64,000 nucleotides of DNA from Bacteroidetes bacterium UBA4414 (GCA_002389765.1 DGQM01000026.1:1873-65872); one strand, 5' to 3'; numbered from the stretch's first letter, positions 47,103 to 56,667 are shown. Made by a program: numbers and translations. Notes: generated by a model from the letters alone, not told the origin.

Positions 47103-47483
47103 TTAGTTAAAATTCAGTTTTCTATCTGCCGGGCGAAAGTACCATGAAGCCACTGTGAGCAGTAACAATAACAGCGACGGAAAGACATCGCCCATGCCAT
47201 GATGCATTGCTATGTGCGATATTGCCGCACCACTCATGGCAAAGAAAAAGCCTGCATACGCCCACTCCTTCAGCAGCGGAAAGCGTGGCACCAATACTGC
47301 CACCACGCCCAGCAGCTTCCACACACCGATGATGGGGAGTATATAAACAGGATAGCCCAGTTGCTTGCTTATCTTCTCTACCTCCGTAGGGTTCTTCATC
47401 AATTGCACAATGGCTGTAGATACCATACCAAGTGCCAGCCATAGCGTGGCCACCCAATAGATGATTTTCTGTGTCTTTGTCAT
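47103..47483 (-). CDS. DoxX-like membrane protein, 126 aa
   Basis: Four membrane helices: IIYWVATLWLALGMVSTAIV, YILPIIGVWKLLGVVAVLVP, WAYAGFFFAMSGAAISHIAM and FPSLLLLLLTVASWYFRPAD. The motif LGYPVYILPIIGVWKLLG is typical of DoxX-like (DUF4345/DoxX_2) proteins. Third gene of the ArsR operon, 7 bases from its upstream neighbour. The family is often found next to SRPBCC proteins, as here; role unknown. Confidence 0.9.
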   Translation of the reverse strand: MTKTQKIIYWVATLWLALGMVSTAIVQLMKNPTEVEKISKQLGYPVYILPIIGVWKLLGVVAVLVPRFPLLKEWAYAGFFFAMSGAAISHIAMHHGMGDVFPSLLLLLLTVASWYFRPADRKLNFN

Positions 47484-47490
47484 GATGCGA

Positions 47491-47955
47491 TTATTTTAGT
47501 TTATCCGCAATTTCCTGCAGCCTGTTGTGCGCCATATTGATGCCAAATGCAAATGGCATTTGCAACATACGGTCTCTCCACTCAGCCGTTTTATAAACAA
47601 TGTGCATGGTAAGTTTGCTATTGTCTGCATCTATACTTTCAAACTCCAGAAACTCCAGTTGCACAGGGAATGGTGTGCCCTCCATCTGGAAGGTGCGGGT
47701 GATTTTTTCATTGGGCACTATCTCGTGCATCACCCCGTTGAAGTAGTGCTTATTGCCCTTCGGGTCGATGGTTTCGAACCGATAGCCGCCATGTGCTTTA
47801 TTTTCCAGCTTCAGTACATTGGTGCTCATCCACTCGGCCACTATATCCGCATCTGTATAGGCTTTGAAGAGTAGCTCCACAGGTAGCTCGAAAGTGCGGG
47901 TGACGGTTAACTCCTGCCTGCCGTCTTCGGCATGTATTTGTGTTTTCAGTTCCAT
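47491..47955 (-). CDS. SRPBCC (AHSA1/activator of HSP90-like) protein
   Basis: 154 residues with the AHSA1-type fold: LTVTRTFELPVELLFKAYTD, ADIVAEWMSTNVLKLENKAH, GGYRFETIDPKGNKHYFNGV, MHEIVPNEKITRTFQMEGTP and a closing long helix IADKLK. Bacterial members bind hydrophobic ligands. Usually encoded after an ArsR-type regulator, as here (7 bases apart). No signal peptide. Function unknown. Confidence 0.92.
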   Translation of the reverse strand: MELKTQIHAEDGRQELTVTRTFELPVELLFKAYTDADIVAEWMSTNVLKLENKAHGGYRFETIDPKGNKHYFNGVMHEIVPNEKITRTFQMEGTPFPVQLEFLEFESIDADNSKLTMHIVYKTAEWRDRMLQMPFAFGINMAHNRLQEIADKLK

Positions 47956-47962
47956 ATTGCGC

Positions 47963-48286
47963 TTAGTTTTTTGATTTGTGTTTTTTCATGATGCTCTCCA
48001 GCTTGTTGAACCTATCATCCCACATTTTTCGGAAGGGCTCTATAAAATCTGCTACCTCTTTCATCTTCTTGGCGTTGATGTAATAGTATATCTCGCGCCC
48101 TGTCTGCTCTTGTCGCAGCAGTTCGCATTCGGTCAATATCTGTATGTGTTTGGATATTGTCTGGCGGCTGGAGTCGAAGTTTTCGGCAATGGCAGTGGGT
48201 GTCATAGCCTGTAGTGCTACCAGTGTAAGGATGGCGCGGCGTGTAGGGTCGGCAATGGCCTGAAATACATCTCTTCTGAGTTCCAT
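47963..48286 (-). CDS. ArsR-family winged-helix repressor
   Basis: 107 residues: [40 protein letters not shown] (recognition helix), [20 protein letters not shown] and [20 protein letters not shown] are typical of the ArsR group that controls SRPBCC operons. No metal-binding CxC motif is seen, so the inducer is not the classic metal. It is the first of five genes (48286 to 45925) and starts next to a double operator at 48287-48332. Confidence 0.92.
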   Translation of the reverse strand: MELRRDVFQAIADPTRRAILTLVALQAMTPTAIAENFDSSRQTISKHIQILTECELLRQEQTGREIYYYINAKKMKEVADFIEPFRKMWDDRFNKLESIMKKHKSKN

Positions 48287-48336
48287 ATATGCAGCTATTT
48301 GACTGCAAATATATATGCAGTTATTTGACTGCGCAA
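48287..48336 (-). promoter_or_regulatory. Promoter and two tandem operator sites of the ArsR operon
   Basis: Two 20-bp units, ATATGCAGCTATTTGACTGC (48287-48306) and ATATGCAGTTATTTGACTGC (48313-48332), differ by one base and are 26 bases apart. Each has GCAG-N8-CTGC arms. The minus-strand promoter is TTG (48336-48334), a 20-base spacer, and TATATTTG (48313-48306). Site 2 lies inside the spacer and site 1 just past the -7 box, so a bound repressor would block polymerase. Confidence 0.8.
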
Positions 48337-48369
48337 AATTTATTTTGTTAATGGGTGAAAGAAATACGT

Positions 48370-49089
48370 TCAGGAAAGCTTTCGCTTTGCATCATAACGC
48401 CCGCGATAGATGTATAGGAGCAGGTCGAGCTTCCAGGGTTCTATATTAAGGGAGGACAAGGGATATTCCATCCTTCCGAGGCTACACTCAAATCTGAAGA
48501 ATGGCTTACCTCCAACCGATATTTCCCCACCTGTCCGAGGGCTTGTTCTGTTATATGAAACAAATGCTATTCTTTCATTTTGCACATCGCTCCAAGGCAC
48601 AAACTCACCATTGCCACTTGTTATACCTTCATCATTCAGTTTAAACAGCATTTGCGAATCACTAAATATTGAAGATGGGCTAATCACTGTTTCTTGCGAC
48701 ACAGATGCATCATCCTCAAATACCTGTTCTTCGTCAAAACGCTTAATCAGGCTCATCAGGCGTTCTTTTTGTTGTGCATTTGCAACGCCTATTTTATCAT
48801 GAGAGCGCAACTTTAATACCATCGCCAATTCGGCACTGCGCTGCAACTGATGAATATCTGACACCCTATCATAAGCCCACAAACGCCACTCGGTACGTCT
48901 CTTTTCTCCGTAGCGGAGCACCCAAAACACCCCACCTACAAACACTATCAATGCATACAACCCACTACTGAATATATAGAGCATAGATGCTAGGACAATA
49001 GCCGACAAGAGCATCAGTACCATAGGTAAATATCCTCTGGCTTTCCATTTCAGGATAGCTTGCTGTATAGTTACCGTTCTATTTGGCAT
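48370..49089 (-). CDS. Membrane protein with cytosolic domain, 239 aa
   Basis: Two membrane helices near the N terminus ([40 protein letters not shown]) are followed by a soluble domain with [20 protein letters not shown], then [20 protein letters not shown] and [20 protein letters not shown]. The last pattern (F.L...GI...G...W.DV) resembles the YcxB-like C-terminal domain. The protein contains no catalytic motif and its partner is unknown. Confidence 0.68.
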   Translation of the reverse strand: MPNRTVTIQQAILKWKARGYLPMVLMLLSAIVLASMLYIFSSGLYALIVFVGGVFWVLRYGEKRRTEWRLWAYDRVSDIHQLQRSAELAMVLKLRSHDKIGVANAQQKERLMSLIKRFDEEQVFEDDASVSQETVISPSSIFSDSQMLFKLNDEGITSGNGEFVPWSDVQNERIAFVSYNRTSPRTGGEISVGGKPFFRFECSLGRMEYPLSSLNIEPWKLDLLLYIYRGRYDAKRKLS

Positions 49090-49326
49090 ACAAGAGATTA
49101 AAACGAGATTAAGACAGGATTAAAGCGGGGTTAAAATTTCAGTACACAATTATACGACAATCCCACATTATGCAAACAAGCATATTTGCCATGCCTTACC
49201 CGATAAGCATTTCGGGCTGCAACGCCCTGCATTACCCTGTGATTTTCAAGAATTTAGTCATGCTGAGATTAAAATCTTTTAATCCCCAAAAAACATTGAA
49301 TTCTTAGGGTCTTGTTATTTTTAATC

Positions 49327-49836
49327 ATGCCTTACGTTCTACTCATGTTTCTCTTAGCTTCTGCTACGTGCTTCGGACACGAGGTGCAAAGCGATTCCGT
49401 AACAAACGCATTGATTGCGATTCCTAAAAACACGTTGACAATAGCAGACAATAGCGGCAAAGAGTTGCATTTGCCATACCCCTATGATGAATCTAAAAAG
49501 CTAACCCTGAACCTATCAAGAAAAACAGTAAAACTGATTAATGATAACGAACAGGTGTTTGCAGAAGGCCAATACACAGAACCTAAAGGACAAAATAACG
49601 GACTATACCCTACCGGCCACTGGCGCTACTACTATAGCAACGGCACCGTAAAACGCGAAGGCGACTATATGCTTGTACCATATACATGGGTAGATACACT
49701 GATTGTAACAGACCCCATAACCGGCAAAGAAGAAACACAACTAAAAACAGTCATCAAATACACATCTATAAAAACAGGCGACTGGCAATACTACAATGCC
49801 GATGGCAAGCCATCGCACACTACACACTTCGACTAG
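49327..49836 (+). CDS. Secreted hypothetical protein with MORN-like ending, 169 aa
   Basis: ATG 49327 (MPYVLLMFLLASATCFGHEV) gives a signal peptide; the frame opens with TTG at 49312. The C-terminal half contains MORN-like or toxin-antitoxin YwqK-type units (GHWRYYYSNGTVKREGDYML, TGDWQYYNADGKPSHTTHFD), found in many secreted proteins of the phylum. Followed by a strong terminator at 49907. Function unknown. The space 49090-49326 has no gene. Confidence 0.65.
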   Translation: MPYVLLMFLLASATCFGHEVQSDSVTNALIAIPKNTLTIADNSGKELHLPYPYDESKKLTLNLSRKTVKLINDNEQVFAEGQYTEPKGQNNGLYPTGHWRYYYSNGTVKREGDYMLVPYTWVDTLIVTDPITGKEETQLKTVIKYTSIKTGDWQYYNADGKPSHTTHFD

Positions 49837-49906
49837 TCATTAATACAGCATAATGTATCATAGAAAGAAAGGTTTTTAAAAGGTAATTAAGCTAATCATT
49901 ACATAA

Positions 49907-49937
49907 ATAAATCCCCCGCACAAGGCAGGGGATTTAT
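49907..49937. terminator. Bidirectional terminator between converging genes
   Basis: ATAAATCCCC (49907-49916) and GGGGATTTAT (49928-49937) form a perfect 10-bp stem around an 11-base loop. It sits between the genes ending 49836 (plus) and 49964 (minus). Confidence 0.8.
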
Positions 49938-49963
49938 CTTTTATAACTATTAAAACATTCTGT

Positions 49964-51637
49964 TTAGTTGACCACCAACGTGGCGTGCGATGTTGTAGTG
50001 CCTGTGGTAAAGCGCACCACATACACGCCCTTCGCAGCGTCTTTCATATCAAACTGCAGCGTAGTGCCCGCAATGTATGTTTTGCGTTGCAGAATGCGTC
50101 CGTTTACATCTATCACCACAGCCTCGCCCGCTTGCATACCTGCTGGTATATCTATTGCAAATACGCCATTGTTAGGATTAGGATATATACGCAGTTGCGA
50201 TGCATGCTGCATTGCGGCTATACTACTAGGCACGGTGAGTGTATCGCATGCCCACTCAGAAAAGAAGGGCTGCTGCCAGCAACGCGAGCGCACACATAGC
50301 ACATAAGTGGTATCAGCTGCCAGTCCGCTGATGATAGCCTGGGTATTATTTGCCGGTATGCCTCCGGATGGTTTTGGAGATGTTATTGTCCTTACATTAT
50401 ACTCGTACTCTCTGATGCCGGAAACGGCAGTCCATTTTCCGGTAGCTTGTCCGGGAGATGTTATTTTCCACTCTGTCAAAACAGGTGCCATACATGACGG
50501 TGGTGGTGTTACAGCCTGGCAGCCCGATGCACTTGTAAGTATTGGTTGGTATGATATAGTACCTAAAGCTACGCTGTCGTTATGATCACGAATAAAAGAA
50601 TCTATATGCGCGATAGCAGTATCGCCCCACCAGTTGCTGGTTGCCTGAAAATCGACCGTACTGTTTTCTCTGAAATTATAAATCACATTATTCGTCAGGC
50701 AGTTGTTGCTGATGACCATGCTTGACGGATTGGGCAGATTAAAACTGTTCTGATTGTGGTAAATACCATAATTGTTGTATGCAATGGTATTATTGGTAAC
50801 AGATGCCGTCATAACATCGGATAACCACAAAGCAATATCATTGTAGATAAATAAATTGTTGGATACGGGCGTGTATATAGTACCTGCCACTACTGCCAAT
50901 GCCATGCTGCTGTTTCCTTTAAAATTATTGAACCGAAGCCCTCTTACATTGCCTCCCTGCAACGAAACGCCTGTACCGTTGTAGAAGAAGTTATTGTTTG
51001 TCGTCACCATACCATTGTTGCTGCTTTGTGCAAAATAGCCAAGCACATTGTAGCTAATATCATTCTCGGATAGCAAGCCCGGTATCGGTGTGTTTTGAGA
51101 ATCCCATACACCTTTTTCATTTTCTGTTATCAGGCATTTGTTTACCACATTGTAGCAATTGGTAGGCAACGATGGTGTGGTGAGGTATATAGCCGCATTG
51201 CTGCAATACCTGATTACAGAATTGTACACCAATGTACTGGTACCTGCATTGTATATACCGGTAGCCGCATACTCTATTTTGCAATATTTAAAACGGCTGG
51301 TATCGTTGCGCGCTTTTATTCTGAAAGACAAACCCGGCCAGGGATTAAGTGGCGGATTAACACTATTGGAAGTAAAGGTGATACTGTCTGTTATAGTACC
51401 TTCGGCTATCAGCTTGCCGTCTATGTAAAAGGGTGTGGTGCTATCTACCTTTACCACTACACCTGGCTGTATGGTGAGTGTAATACCGGAATCGACAGAG
51501 AGGCCTCCTTTAACAATGTAAGGGCTATTAGCAAGTGTCCATGTAGTATTGGATGCAATGATACCGCTAACAATCGTTGCCGCACTGGCCATCATTATGC
51601 TGCTAAACAATAGTAATAATGTTAAGGCTCTCTTCAT
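49964..51637 (-). CDS. T9SS-sorted right-handed beta-helix protein with Fn3-like domain, 557 aa
   Basis: Signal peptide MKRALTLLLLFSSIMMASAA. Residues about 20-390 form a parallel beta-helix: NSPYIVKGGLSVDSGITLTI, QPGVVVKVDSTTPFYIDGKL, IYNAGTSTLVYNSVIRYCSN, NGTGVSLQGGNVRGLRFNNF, typical of right-handed-helix carbohydrate-binding or lyase-like proteins. An Fn3-like segment follows (YEYNVRTITSPKPSGGIPAN, AADTTYVLCVRSRC), then a T9SS sorting domain (LRIYPNPNNGVFAIDIPAGM, GVYVVRFTTGTTTSHATLVV). No catalytic site is visible; probably a surface protein. Confidence 0.85.
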   Translation of the reverse strand: MKRALTLLLLFSSIMMASAATIVSGIIASNTTWTLANSPYIVKGGLSVDSGITLTIQPGVVVKVDSTTPFYIDGKLIAEGTITDSITFTSNSVNPPLNPWPGLSFRIKARNDTSRFKYCKIEYAATGIYNAGTSTLVYNSVIRYCSNAAIYLTTPSLPTNCYNVVNKCLITENEKGVWDSQNTPIPGLLSENDISYNVLGYFAQSSNNGMVTTNNNFFYNGTGVSLQGGNVRGLRFNNFKGNSSMALAVVAGTIYTPVSNNLFIYNDIALWLSDVMTASVTNNTIAYNNYGIYHNQNSFNLPNPSSMVISNNCLTNNVIYNFRENSTVDFQATSNWWGDTAIAHIDSFIRDHNDSVALGTISYQPILTSASGCQAVTPPPSCMAPVLTEWKITSPGQATGKWTAVSGIREYEYNVRTITSPKPSGGIPANNTQAIISGLAADTTYVLCVRSRCWQQPFFSEWACDTLTVPSSIAAMQHASQLRIYPNPNNGVFAIDIPAGMQAGEAVVIDVNGRILQRKTYIAGTTLQFDMKDAAKGVYVVRFTTGTTTSHATLVVN

Positions 51638-51769
51638 AGGAACATACTGTTAATATAGTTGTACTGAATATACATCTATTTAATGGCAAATACATAAAAA
51701 TGCAAAATTTACTTATTGCCTATTAATAATACAGCCTTGTTATCTATCCTGCATCAAACCCGTTAATGC

Positions 51770-52342
51770 CTAATACCTGATACCTACTGATGCAACAAAT
51801 ATAAAAGCTGAATTGTACCATACAGCCATCTTTTGTAGTGTTGCAGGATCGTAGCGATTGGTGGTGTAGTTGTTGCTCATCATCTTGAGCGATGCATATA
51901 TACCTGTGCCGCGTGGTGCCAGCCTGCGCAGATAGCCTACACCCAAACCTAGCAGCATACCATTGTTATGTTTGTTGCTGAATACATCGTAGGCATTGGT
52001 GCGGTAGTAGCGCATATCGGCTTTGTAGAAATTCATACCAACATCCAGCAGGGTAAAGAACTGATTGTTTTTAGCAGGGCGCATGTTGAGGTGTACATCT
52101 GCAAACACACCGGGGATGAATTTTGCATTATTAATATCATTAGGCGAAAACACATAGCCCTGCGCACCTATACCTACACCCAGGCGCTTGGCCAGTTTAT
52201 AATTGTACGTGGCAGATGCACCGGGGTGCGGTCCGTTGAGCACAATGCCCAAGTCGGCATAGGCGGTGTGCTTTTGTGCAGTAGCGGTTAATGATGTAAT
52301 GCAGCAAACCGCTGCGATGATTTGTGTATATAGGTGCTTCAT
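51770..52342 (-). CDS. Secreted/outer-membrane beta-barrel-like protein, 190 aa
   Basis: Signal peptide MKHLYTQIIAAVCCITSLTA. The strands ADLGIVLNGPHPGASATYNY, KLAKRLGVGIGAQGYVF, FADVHLNMRPAKNNQFFTLL, GMLLGLGVGYLRRLAPRGTG and the terminal FIFVASVGIRY fit an eight-strand barrel of the kind seen at 1919-3749. Divergent from the MBL-fold gene at 52444 across a 100-base spacer. Function unknown. Confidence 0.65.
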   Translation of the reverse strand: MKHLYTQIIAAVCCITSLTATAQKHTAYADLGIVLNGPHPGASATYNYKLAKRLGVGIGAQGYVFSPNDINNAKFIPGVFADVHLNMRPAKNNQFFTLLDVGMNFYKADMRYYRTNAYDVFSNKHNNGMLLGLGVGYLRRLAPRGTGIYASLKMMSNNYTTNRYDPATLQKMAVWYNSAFIFVASVGIRY

Positions 52343-52443
52343 CTTTTATAGATAATATGCGGGCAAAGATAAACAAAGCCTGCAACTGCACTACCCTGCC
52401 CTATGGCTATGTGTGTACAATATCGTTACTTTGCAACCTCTTT

Positions 52444-53256
52444 ATGGCACTGTACACGGCATCTATCAATTCGGGCAGCAATGGCAACTGCTACTACATC
52501 GGCAACGGGCAGGATGCCTTGTTGGTAGATGCGGGCCTCTCTTGCAGAGAGACGGAGATACGGATGAATAAGATGGGGCTGAACATCAGCAAAGTGCGCG
52601 CCATCTTTATAACACACGAGCATACAGACCATATAAAAGGTGCGCAGCTCCTTTCGAGCCGCTACAAGATACCTGTGTACCTGAACCACAAGACACACTA
52701 TAGCAGCCACCTGAAGTTTAAGCCCGAACTATACCGCCGCATAGAGCATGGCGAGGTGATAGACATAAACGGCATCCGTGTAACGGGCTTCAGCAAGCTG
52801 CACGATGCGGTAGATCCGTTTAGCTTTATTGCTACGTACAATGATATAACTGTTGGTGTATTTACCGATATAGGTGCGGTGTGCGATAACCTGACAAACC
52901 ACATGCGCCAATGCCATGCCGCCTATCTGGAGGCTAACTATGACGAGGAGATGCTGGAGAACGGACGCTACCCGCAACACCTGAAAGACCGCATACGCAG
53001 CGGCTACGGACACTTATCTAACAAGCAGGCGCTCGACTTCTTTCTGGCACACAAGCCGCAGTACATGACGCACCTTTTTCTATCTCACCTGAGCAGAGAT
53101 AACAACAACCCCGAACTGGCGCTCAACCTATTCCGCCAACATGCCGGCGATGTGCAGGTACACGTAGCATCGCGCTACGCCCACAGCGATATATTTCATA
53201 TTACCACCGATGCCACTGCCGCTCCTATTGGCGCGAAGCAGGGGGTGTTGTGGTAG
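52444..53256 (+). CDS. MBL-fold metallo-hydrolase (YycJ/WalJ-like)
   Basis: ATG 52444 (MALYTASINSGSNGNCYYIG) is preferred: it begins at the family's first strand and a TTACTTTG element (52426-52433) precedes it. The metal-binding motif is ITHEHTDHIKG (His58, His60, Asp62, His63). Other ligands are probably in the HDAVDPF and TDIGAV stretches and the C-terminal LFLSHLSRDNN. The family includes YycJ/WalJ exonuclease-like and other hydrolases acting on nucleic acid or small molecules, so the substrate is not certain. Confidence 0.85.
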   Translation: MALYTASINSGSNGNCYYIGNGQDALLVDAGLSCRETEIRMNKMGLNISKVRAIFITHEHTDHIKGAQLLSSRYKIPVYLNHKTHYSSHLKFKPELYRRIEHGEVIDINGIRVTGFSKLHDAVDPFSFIATYNDITVGVFTDIGAVCDNLTNHMRQCHAAYLEANYDEEMLENGRYPQHLKDRIRSGYGHLSNKQALDFFLAHKPQYMTHLFLSHLSRDNNNPELALNLFRQHAGDVQVHVASRYAHSDIFHITTDATAAPIGAKQGVLW

Positions 53257-53277
53257 TGGGCACAATATGTATATTTG
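53248..53277 (+). promoter_or_regulatory. Bacteroidota-type promoter for the gene at 53296
   Basis: TTG (53248-53250) and TATATTTG (53270-53277) lie 19 bases apart, the same geometry as the site at 25143. The upstream half overlaps the end of the MBL-fold gene, and the ATG follows 18 bases after the -7 box. Confidence 0.65.
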
Positions 53278-53295
53278 GGTAAATAACCCGAACTT

Positions 53296-53856
53296 ATGAA
53301 CATCCTCGACAGCATAAAATTCCACTACGACAAGAGAAAGCACGCAAGAGTAATCCGCCAAGTAGCTAAAGAACATACAGAAAAAAGCGACGGCTATATT
53401 GTAGCATACTCCAAAGACTTCATCATACTACAGGAAACAAATGACTTCAGCCTTTTAGGATATGTTGTTTTGCCGATAGCACAGATTACAGAATTAAGAT
53501 TCAACGCCTCAGATAAGTATTATGATAAAATAATGACTTGGGAAAAGCAAGCTGATAAAGTTTCGCTACCTTATGATATTGACCTGACCAATTGGGACAC
53601 AATCTTCAAATCTATCAGAGGCTATAAACTGAATGTAATTGTAGAATGTGAAGATCCTGAAAATGAGGCATTCACCATAGGGCCTATAGTACGGATTACA
53701 AAGAACAAGGTATACATATCTTATTTTGATGCACAAGGATATATTGATGAAGACCCTATACCAGTTAAATATGCAGACATCAGCATAGTAACATTTGACG
53801 ACAGGTATGCAAACGTATTTGGCAAATACACGAGGTATAAAAAGAAGAAGAAATAA
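53296..53856 (+). CDS. Hypothetical protein, 186 aa
   Basis: Starts MNILDSIKFHYDKRKHARVI and has no signal peptide or membrane segment. The middle half (GYIVAYSKDFIILQETNDFS, LLGYVVLPIAQITELRFNAS) and the end (DPIPVKYADISIVTFDDRYA) alternate beta and acidic stretches; the C terminus is basic (RYKKKKK). No known family is recognised. Preceded by a good promoter at 53248; a KOW-like fragment with no start codon follows at 53865. Confidence 0.6.
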   Translation: MNILDSIKFHYDKRKHARVIRQVAKEHTEKSDGYIVAYSKDFIILQETNDFSLLGYVVLPIAQITELRFNASDKYYDKIMTWEKQADKVSLPYDIDLTNWDTIFKSIRGYKLNVIVECEDPENEAFTIGPIVRITKNKVYISYFDAQGYIDEDPIPVKYADISIVTFDDRYANVFGKYTRYKKKKK

Positions 53857-53864
53857 CCTACTGA

Positions 53865-54056
53865 TATAAGGACCCAACAAAACTAAAAGACGGCAGCTAT
53901 TGCAAAGTAATAGCAGGTACACACAAAGGCAAAGAAGGCTATGTGCAGGACGTTAACACCAGCAAAACAGGCGCCATCACCATTACCATATTACAAAAGA
54001 ACGGTGTGCGCTTTAAAACACTGGCTAAGAGTGTAGAGGTGGTGAAGGAGGAGTAA
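53865..54056 (+). pseudogene. Start-less KOW-domain fragment
   Basis: From 53865 to the TAA at 54056 the frame reads DGSYCKVIAGTHKGKEGYVQ, DVNTSKTGAITITILQKNGV, RFKTLAKSVEVVKEE, the pattern of a KOW RNA-binding domain (NusG/ribosomal L24 type). An in-frame TGA lies just before it (53862-53864) and no ATG, GTG or TTG codon precedes the domain. The frame differs from that of the gene ending at 53856, so this is not read-through. It looks like the 3' remnant of a gene whose 5' part was lost. Confidence 0.55.
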
Positions 54057-54160
54057 GATAAAATCTAACTGCAGATTACACTAGGTTATACACTACATTC
54101 ATCTGCAGCGTACTATTATCGCAAATATTCTTCTTATGCAATAACAAACAGCCAGATAAG

Positions 54161-56641
54161 CTACTTACTAATAATCAATTTCTTCATCACCTCAGCATTT
54201 GCAGTTTTTATCCGTACTATATAGACACCTGGCTCAAAATCCTTATCGGGCATTAACTGCACCTGTAAGCTACCACCTACAACTACATACCTATATTGAG
54301 ATATACACCTGCCTGTGACATCCTCTACCACTACTACCACATTATCACCCTCAACACCACTCACCCTCAATATACAATTTGTATGGGCTGGGTTAGGATA
54401 CAGCATTACATGTTCCGACGTTAGTGACAGATTATTCGCAGCAGAAGAGACTTTCATTACTATTGCAAGAGAAGATACTGTGTCGGGCTTTGCACAAACA
54501 ATACTGCTGTGCATGCGCAATCTTACGGCATCATTATTCATCAATGTTGTAGTAACAAAAGTATCTGCATTGGCACCGGGTACATCCACCCCATTTATCT
54601 GCCATTGATAATATGGTGTAATACCTGCATTAGTAACAACAGACCTGAACACAACTGTTGTACCCATTGATATTGCATTACTTGGGATAGCAGTAATTGT
54701 AGCAGTGGCTGAAGACACTGTGCCTATTGTCAGGTTATACACAGTTGGCTGGCTCGCCAATGCAGGGCTGCTGGACATAACTCTAATTCTGTATTTATTC
54801 CCCGGCGTTGTACCCACAGGTATTACACACTTAATACTTGTCGCGGTTTTATTACCGGCATACCCAAGTATTGTAGGCGATGTTGAAGAAAAGTACCCTA
54901 ACCCATTTGACAACTCTGCCTGAAAGGCATTTATTTTATTGAATGAATCGACAACAGTAATTGGCAAATAGAATGTATCTTTTTGACAATGTAAAGTATC
55001 AGTAAATGGTTCCATAATAGCAACCGAAGGGACCGGAGCCGGTGCATTTACCGTATCACATACACCCAAAGTATATTTCAGAACAAACCCATCGTAACCA
55101 TTTGCTTTCACAGTATCTCTATAAAACAAAGTAGAATCGGTACACGCATACCTGCTATAGTCACTATACAGTATCACAGATTGTGCATTTGCAGTCATAA
55201 GCTTGAGGCCATCATACAAATTCGGGCAATTGCTGGTACCGATTTTCCCCACCTTTCTTATTACGCCTGTTGTATCGAAGACTGAAAATCCAATATTCGG
55301 ATTCACATGCCTGTTTACCATATAGCTTGTCTTACCTGCAGAAAAAACCGTGTCTATGGTATAAGGGTATAGTGAAGAAGTATAAGTAATCCCCACCATT
55401 ACAATATTGGTATCAACCAATGTTGCATCCGTAATACTTCTGGCACCACCTGAACAATACCATTTCAGGTAACCGTTTTTACTGATAGCATACAACATAC
55501 CAGGCACACTTTTCAATTGAACGAAAGATGAATCATTATTATAAAAAAGAAAAGTATCCATCGAGAGAAACTCATCCATAGAAGATGCGATAAACAGTTC
55601 TCCGTTTGGTGCAATGTTTATTTTGCCAGGAGTAGAGCCTGAACCATGAGATTTCATAATATCACACACCAACCATTGGGGCACACCTGCTGTATCTATT
55701 TTTGCCAGAAAGAATCTGTCTCCATATTGCCCTACCGTTTTATTGGGCCTGTACAGACTATCTGTCTTGCCCGGAGTGTATAGTGTAATGGCATGTTCAA
55801 ACCCTCCGTTTATATACAAAGTACCATCCTTATCTGCAGCTATATTATACACACCAACAGTATTCGTACGTTTAAACTTTATATTGGTTTTCTTTTTCAG
55901 CTGTCCATCCAGTGTATCTATCCAATATAGAGAGGCATACTCTTCTCCGCTACCCAAGAGTGTGTTGAAAGTATTTACGGTATCTGTTTTACAATAATAG
56001 TAAGAGTTATTGTATTGCATTTGAGATGCAACTATTACCTGCCCTTTGTTATTGTAGGTAATATGTTCGGGCATATCAGACAAGGTAGTATGCCACAGCA
56101 CGTCTCCTTGTTTATTCATTTTTGCAATAAAATTGCCCCCGAAATTATACTGTTTTGTTGTATCTGCTGTGCTGATTTTTACACTCTTTGTTCCATTGGC
56201 ATAATAGAACCTGTATGTACTTCTGAAAGACGTACCGCACACATAAATATTATCGTTACTATCCGTAGTTACAGCGTGTATTGTAGACCATCGAGAGTAT
56301 GATGCATAAGTAGAGTCATGTCCATAATCCAACCATATCAAATTCCCATTAAAATCATATTTTGCCAGAAAGGGGCCTCCTGTAGTTGTTCTACCAATGC
56401 TATTACCATTTTTGCTTGGGAAAATAGCCTCTTTTACCGTTCCACAAATAACAAAACCATCAGACATTTTTGCCGAGTTTCTGATATTATAGTTTTTAAA
56501 ACCGGGCCAAGCAGGGTCGTTAGCGTTGATATTAAGTGCCCAACATGAAGTACTTACCTGGGCAAAAGAAACATTGCTAAAAAGTAAGGATACTGTGATA
56601 AGGCTGCACAGTATTAATGATAACAGATTTTTAGGTTTCAT
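54161..56641 (-). CDS. T9SS-sorted large secreted protein, 826 aa
   Basis: Signal peptide MKPKNLLSLILCSLITVSLL then FSNVSFAQ. Residues 30-480 contain repeated strand units with NGNLIWLDYGHDSTYASYSR, DSNDNIYVCGTSFRSTYRFY, DKDGTLYINGGFEHAITLYT and APNGELFIASSMDE, the spacing of SBBP-like propeller repeats. Residues about 560-740 are Ig/PKD-like (FQAELSNGLGYFSSTSPTIL). The end (EHVMLYPNPAHTNCILRV, FEPGVYIVRIKTANAEVMKK) is a T9SS sorting domain. Probably a surface protein; no enzymatic motif. Confidence 0.8.
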   Translation of the reverse strand: MKPKNLLSLILCSLITVSLLFSNVSFAQVSTSCWALNINANDPAWPGFKNYNIRNSAKMSDGFVICGTVKEAIFPSKNGNSIGRTTTGGPFLAKYDFNGNLIWLDYGHDSTYASYSRWSTIHAVTTDSNDNIYVCGTSFRSTYRFYYANGTKSVKISTADTTKQYNFGGNFIAKMNKQGDVLWHTTLSDMPEHITYNNKGQVIVASQMQYNNSYYYCKTDTVNTFNTLLGSGEEYASLYWIDTLDGQLKKKTNIKFKRTNTVGVYNIAADKDGTLYINGGFEHAITLYTPGKTDSLYRPNKTVGQYGDRFFLAKIDTAGVPQWLVCDIMKSHGSGSTPGKINIAPNGELFIASSMDEFLSMDTFLFYNNDSSFVQLKSVPGMLYAISKNGYLKWYCSGGARSITDATLVDTNIVMVGITYTSSLYPYTIDTVFSAGKTSYMVNRHVNPNIGFSVFDTTGVIRKVGKIGTSNCPNLYDGLKLMTANAQSVILYSDYSRYACTDSTLFYRDTVKANGYDGFVLKYTLGVCDTVNAPAPVPSVAIMEPFTDTLHCQKDTFYLPITVVDSFNKINAFQAELSNGLGYFSSTSPTILGYAGNKTATSIKCVIPVGTTPGNKYRIRVMSSSPALASQPTVYNLTIGTVSSATATITAIPSNAISMGTTVVFRSVVTNAGITPYYQWQINGVDVPGANADTFVTTTLMNNDAVRLRMHSSIVCAKPDTVSSLAIVMKVSSAANNLSLTSEHVMLYPNPAHTNCILRVSGVEGDNVVVVVEDVTGRCISQYRYVVVGGSLQVQLMPDKDFEPGVYIVRIKTANAEVMKKLIISK

Positions 56642-56667
56642 AGAATATTAATGACGCAATATTACAT

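Noticed and set aside
53840..53866. Programmed frameshift from the 53296 gene into the KOW fragment at the A/G-rich stretch
   Set aside because: The frame needed to reach the KOW fragment is blocked by the TGA at 53862-53864.
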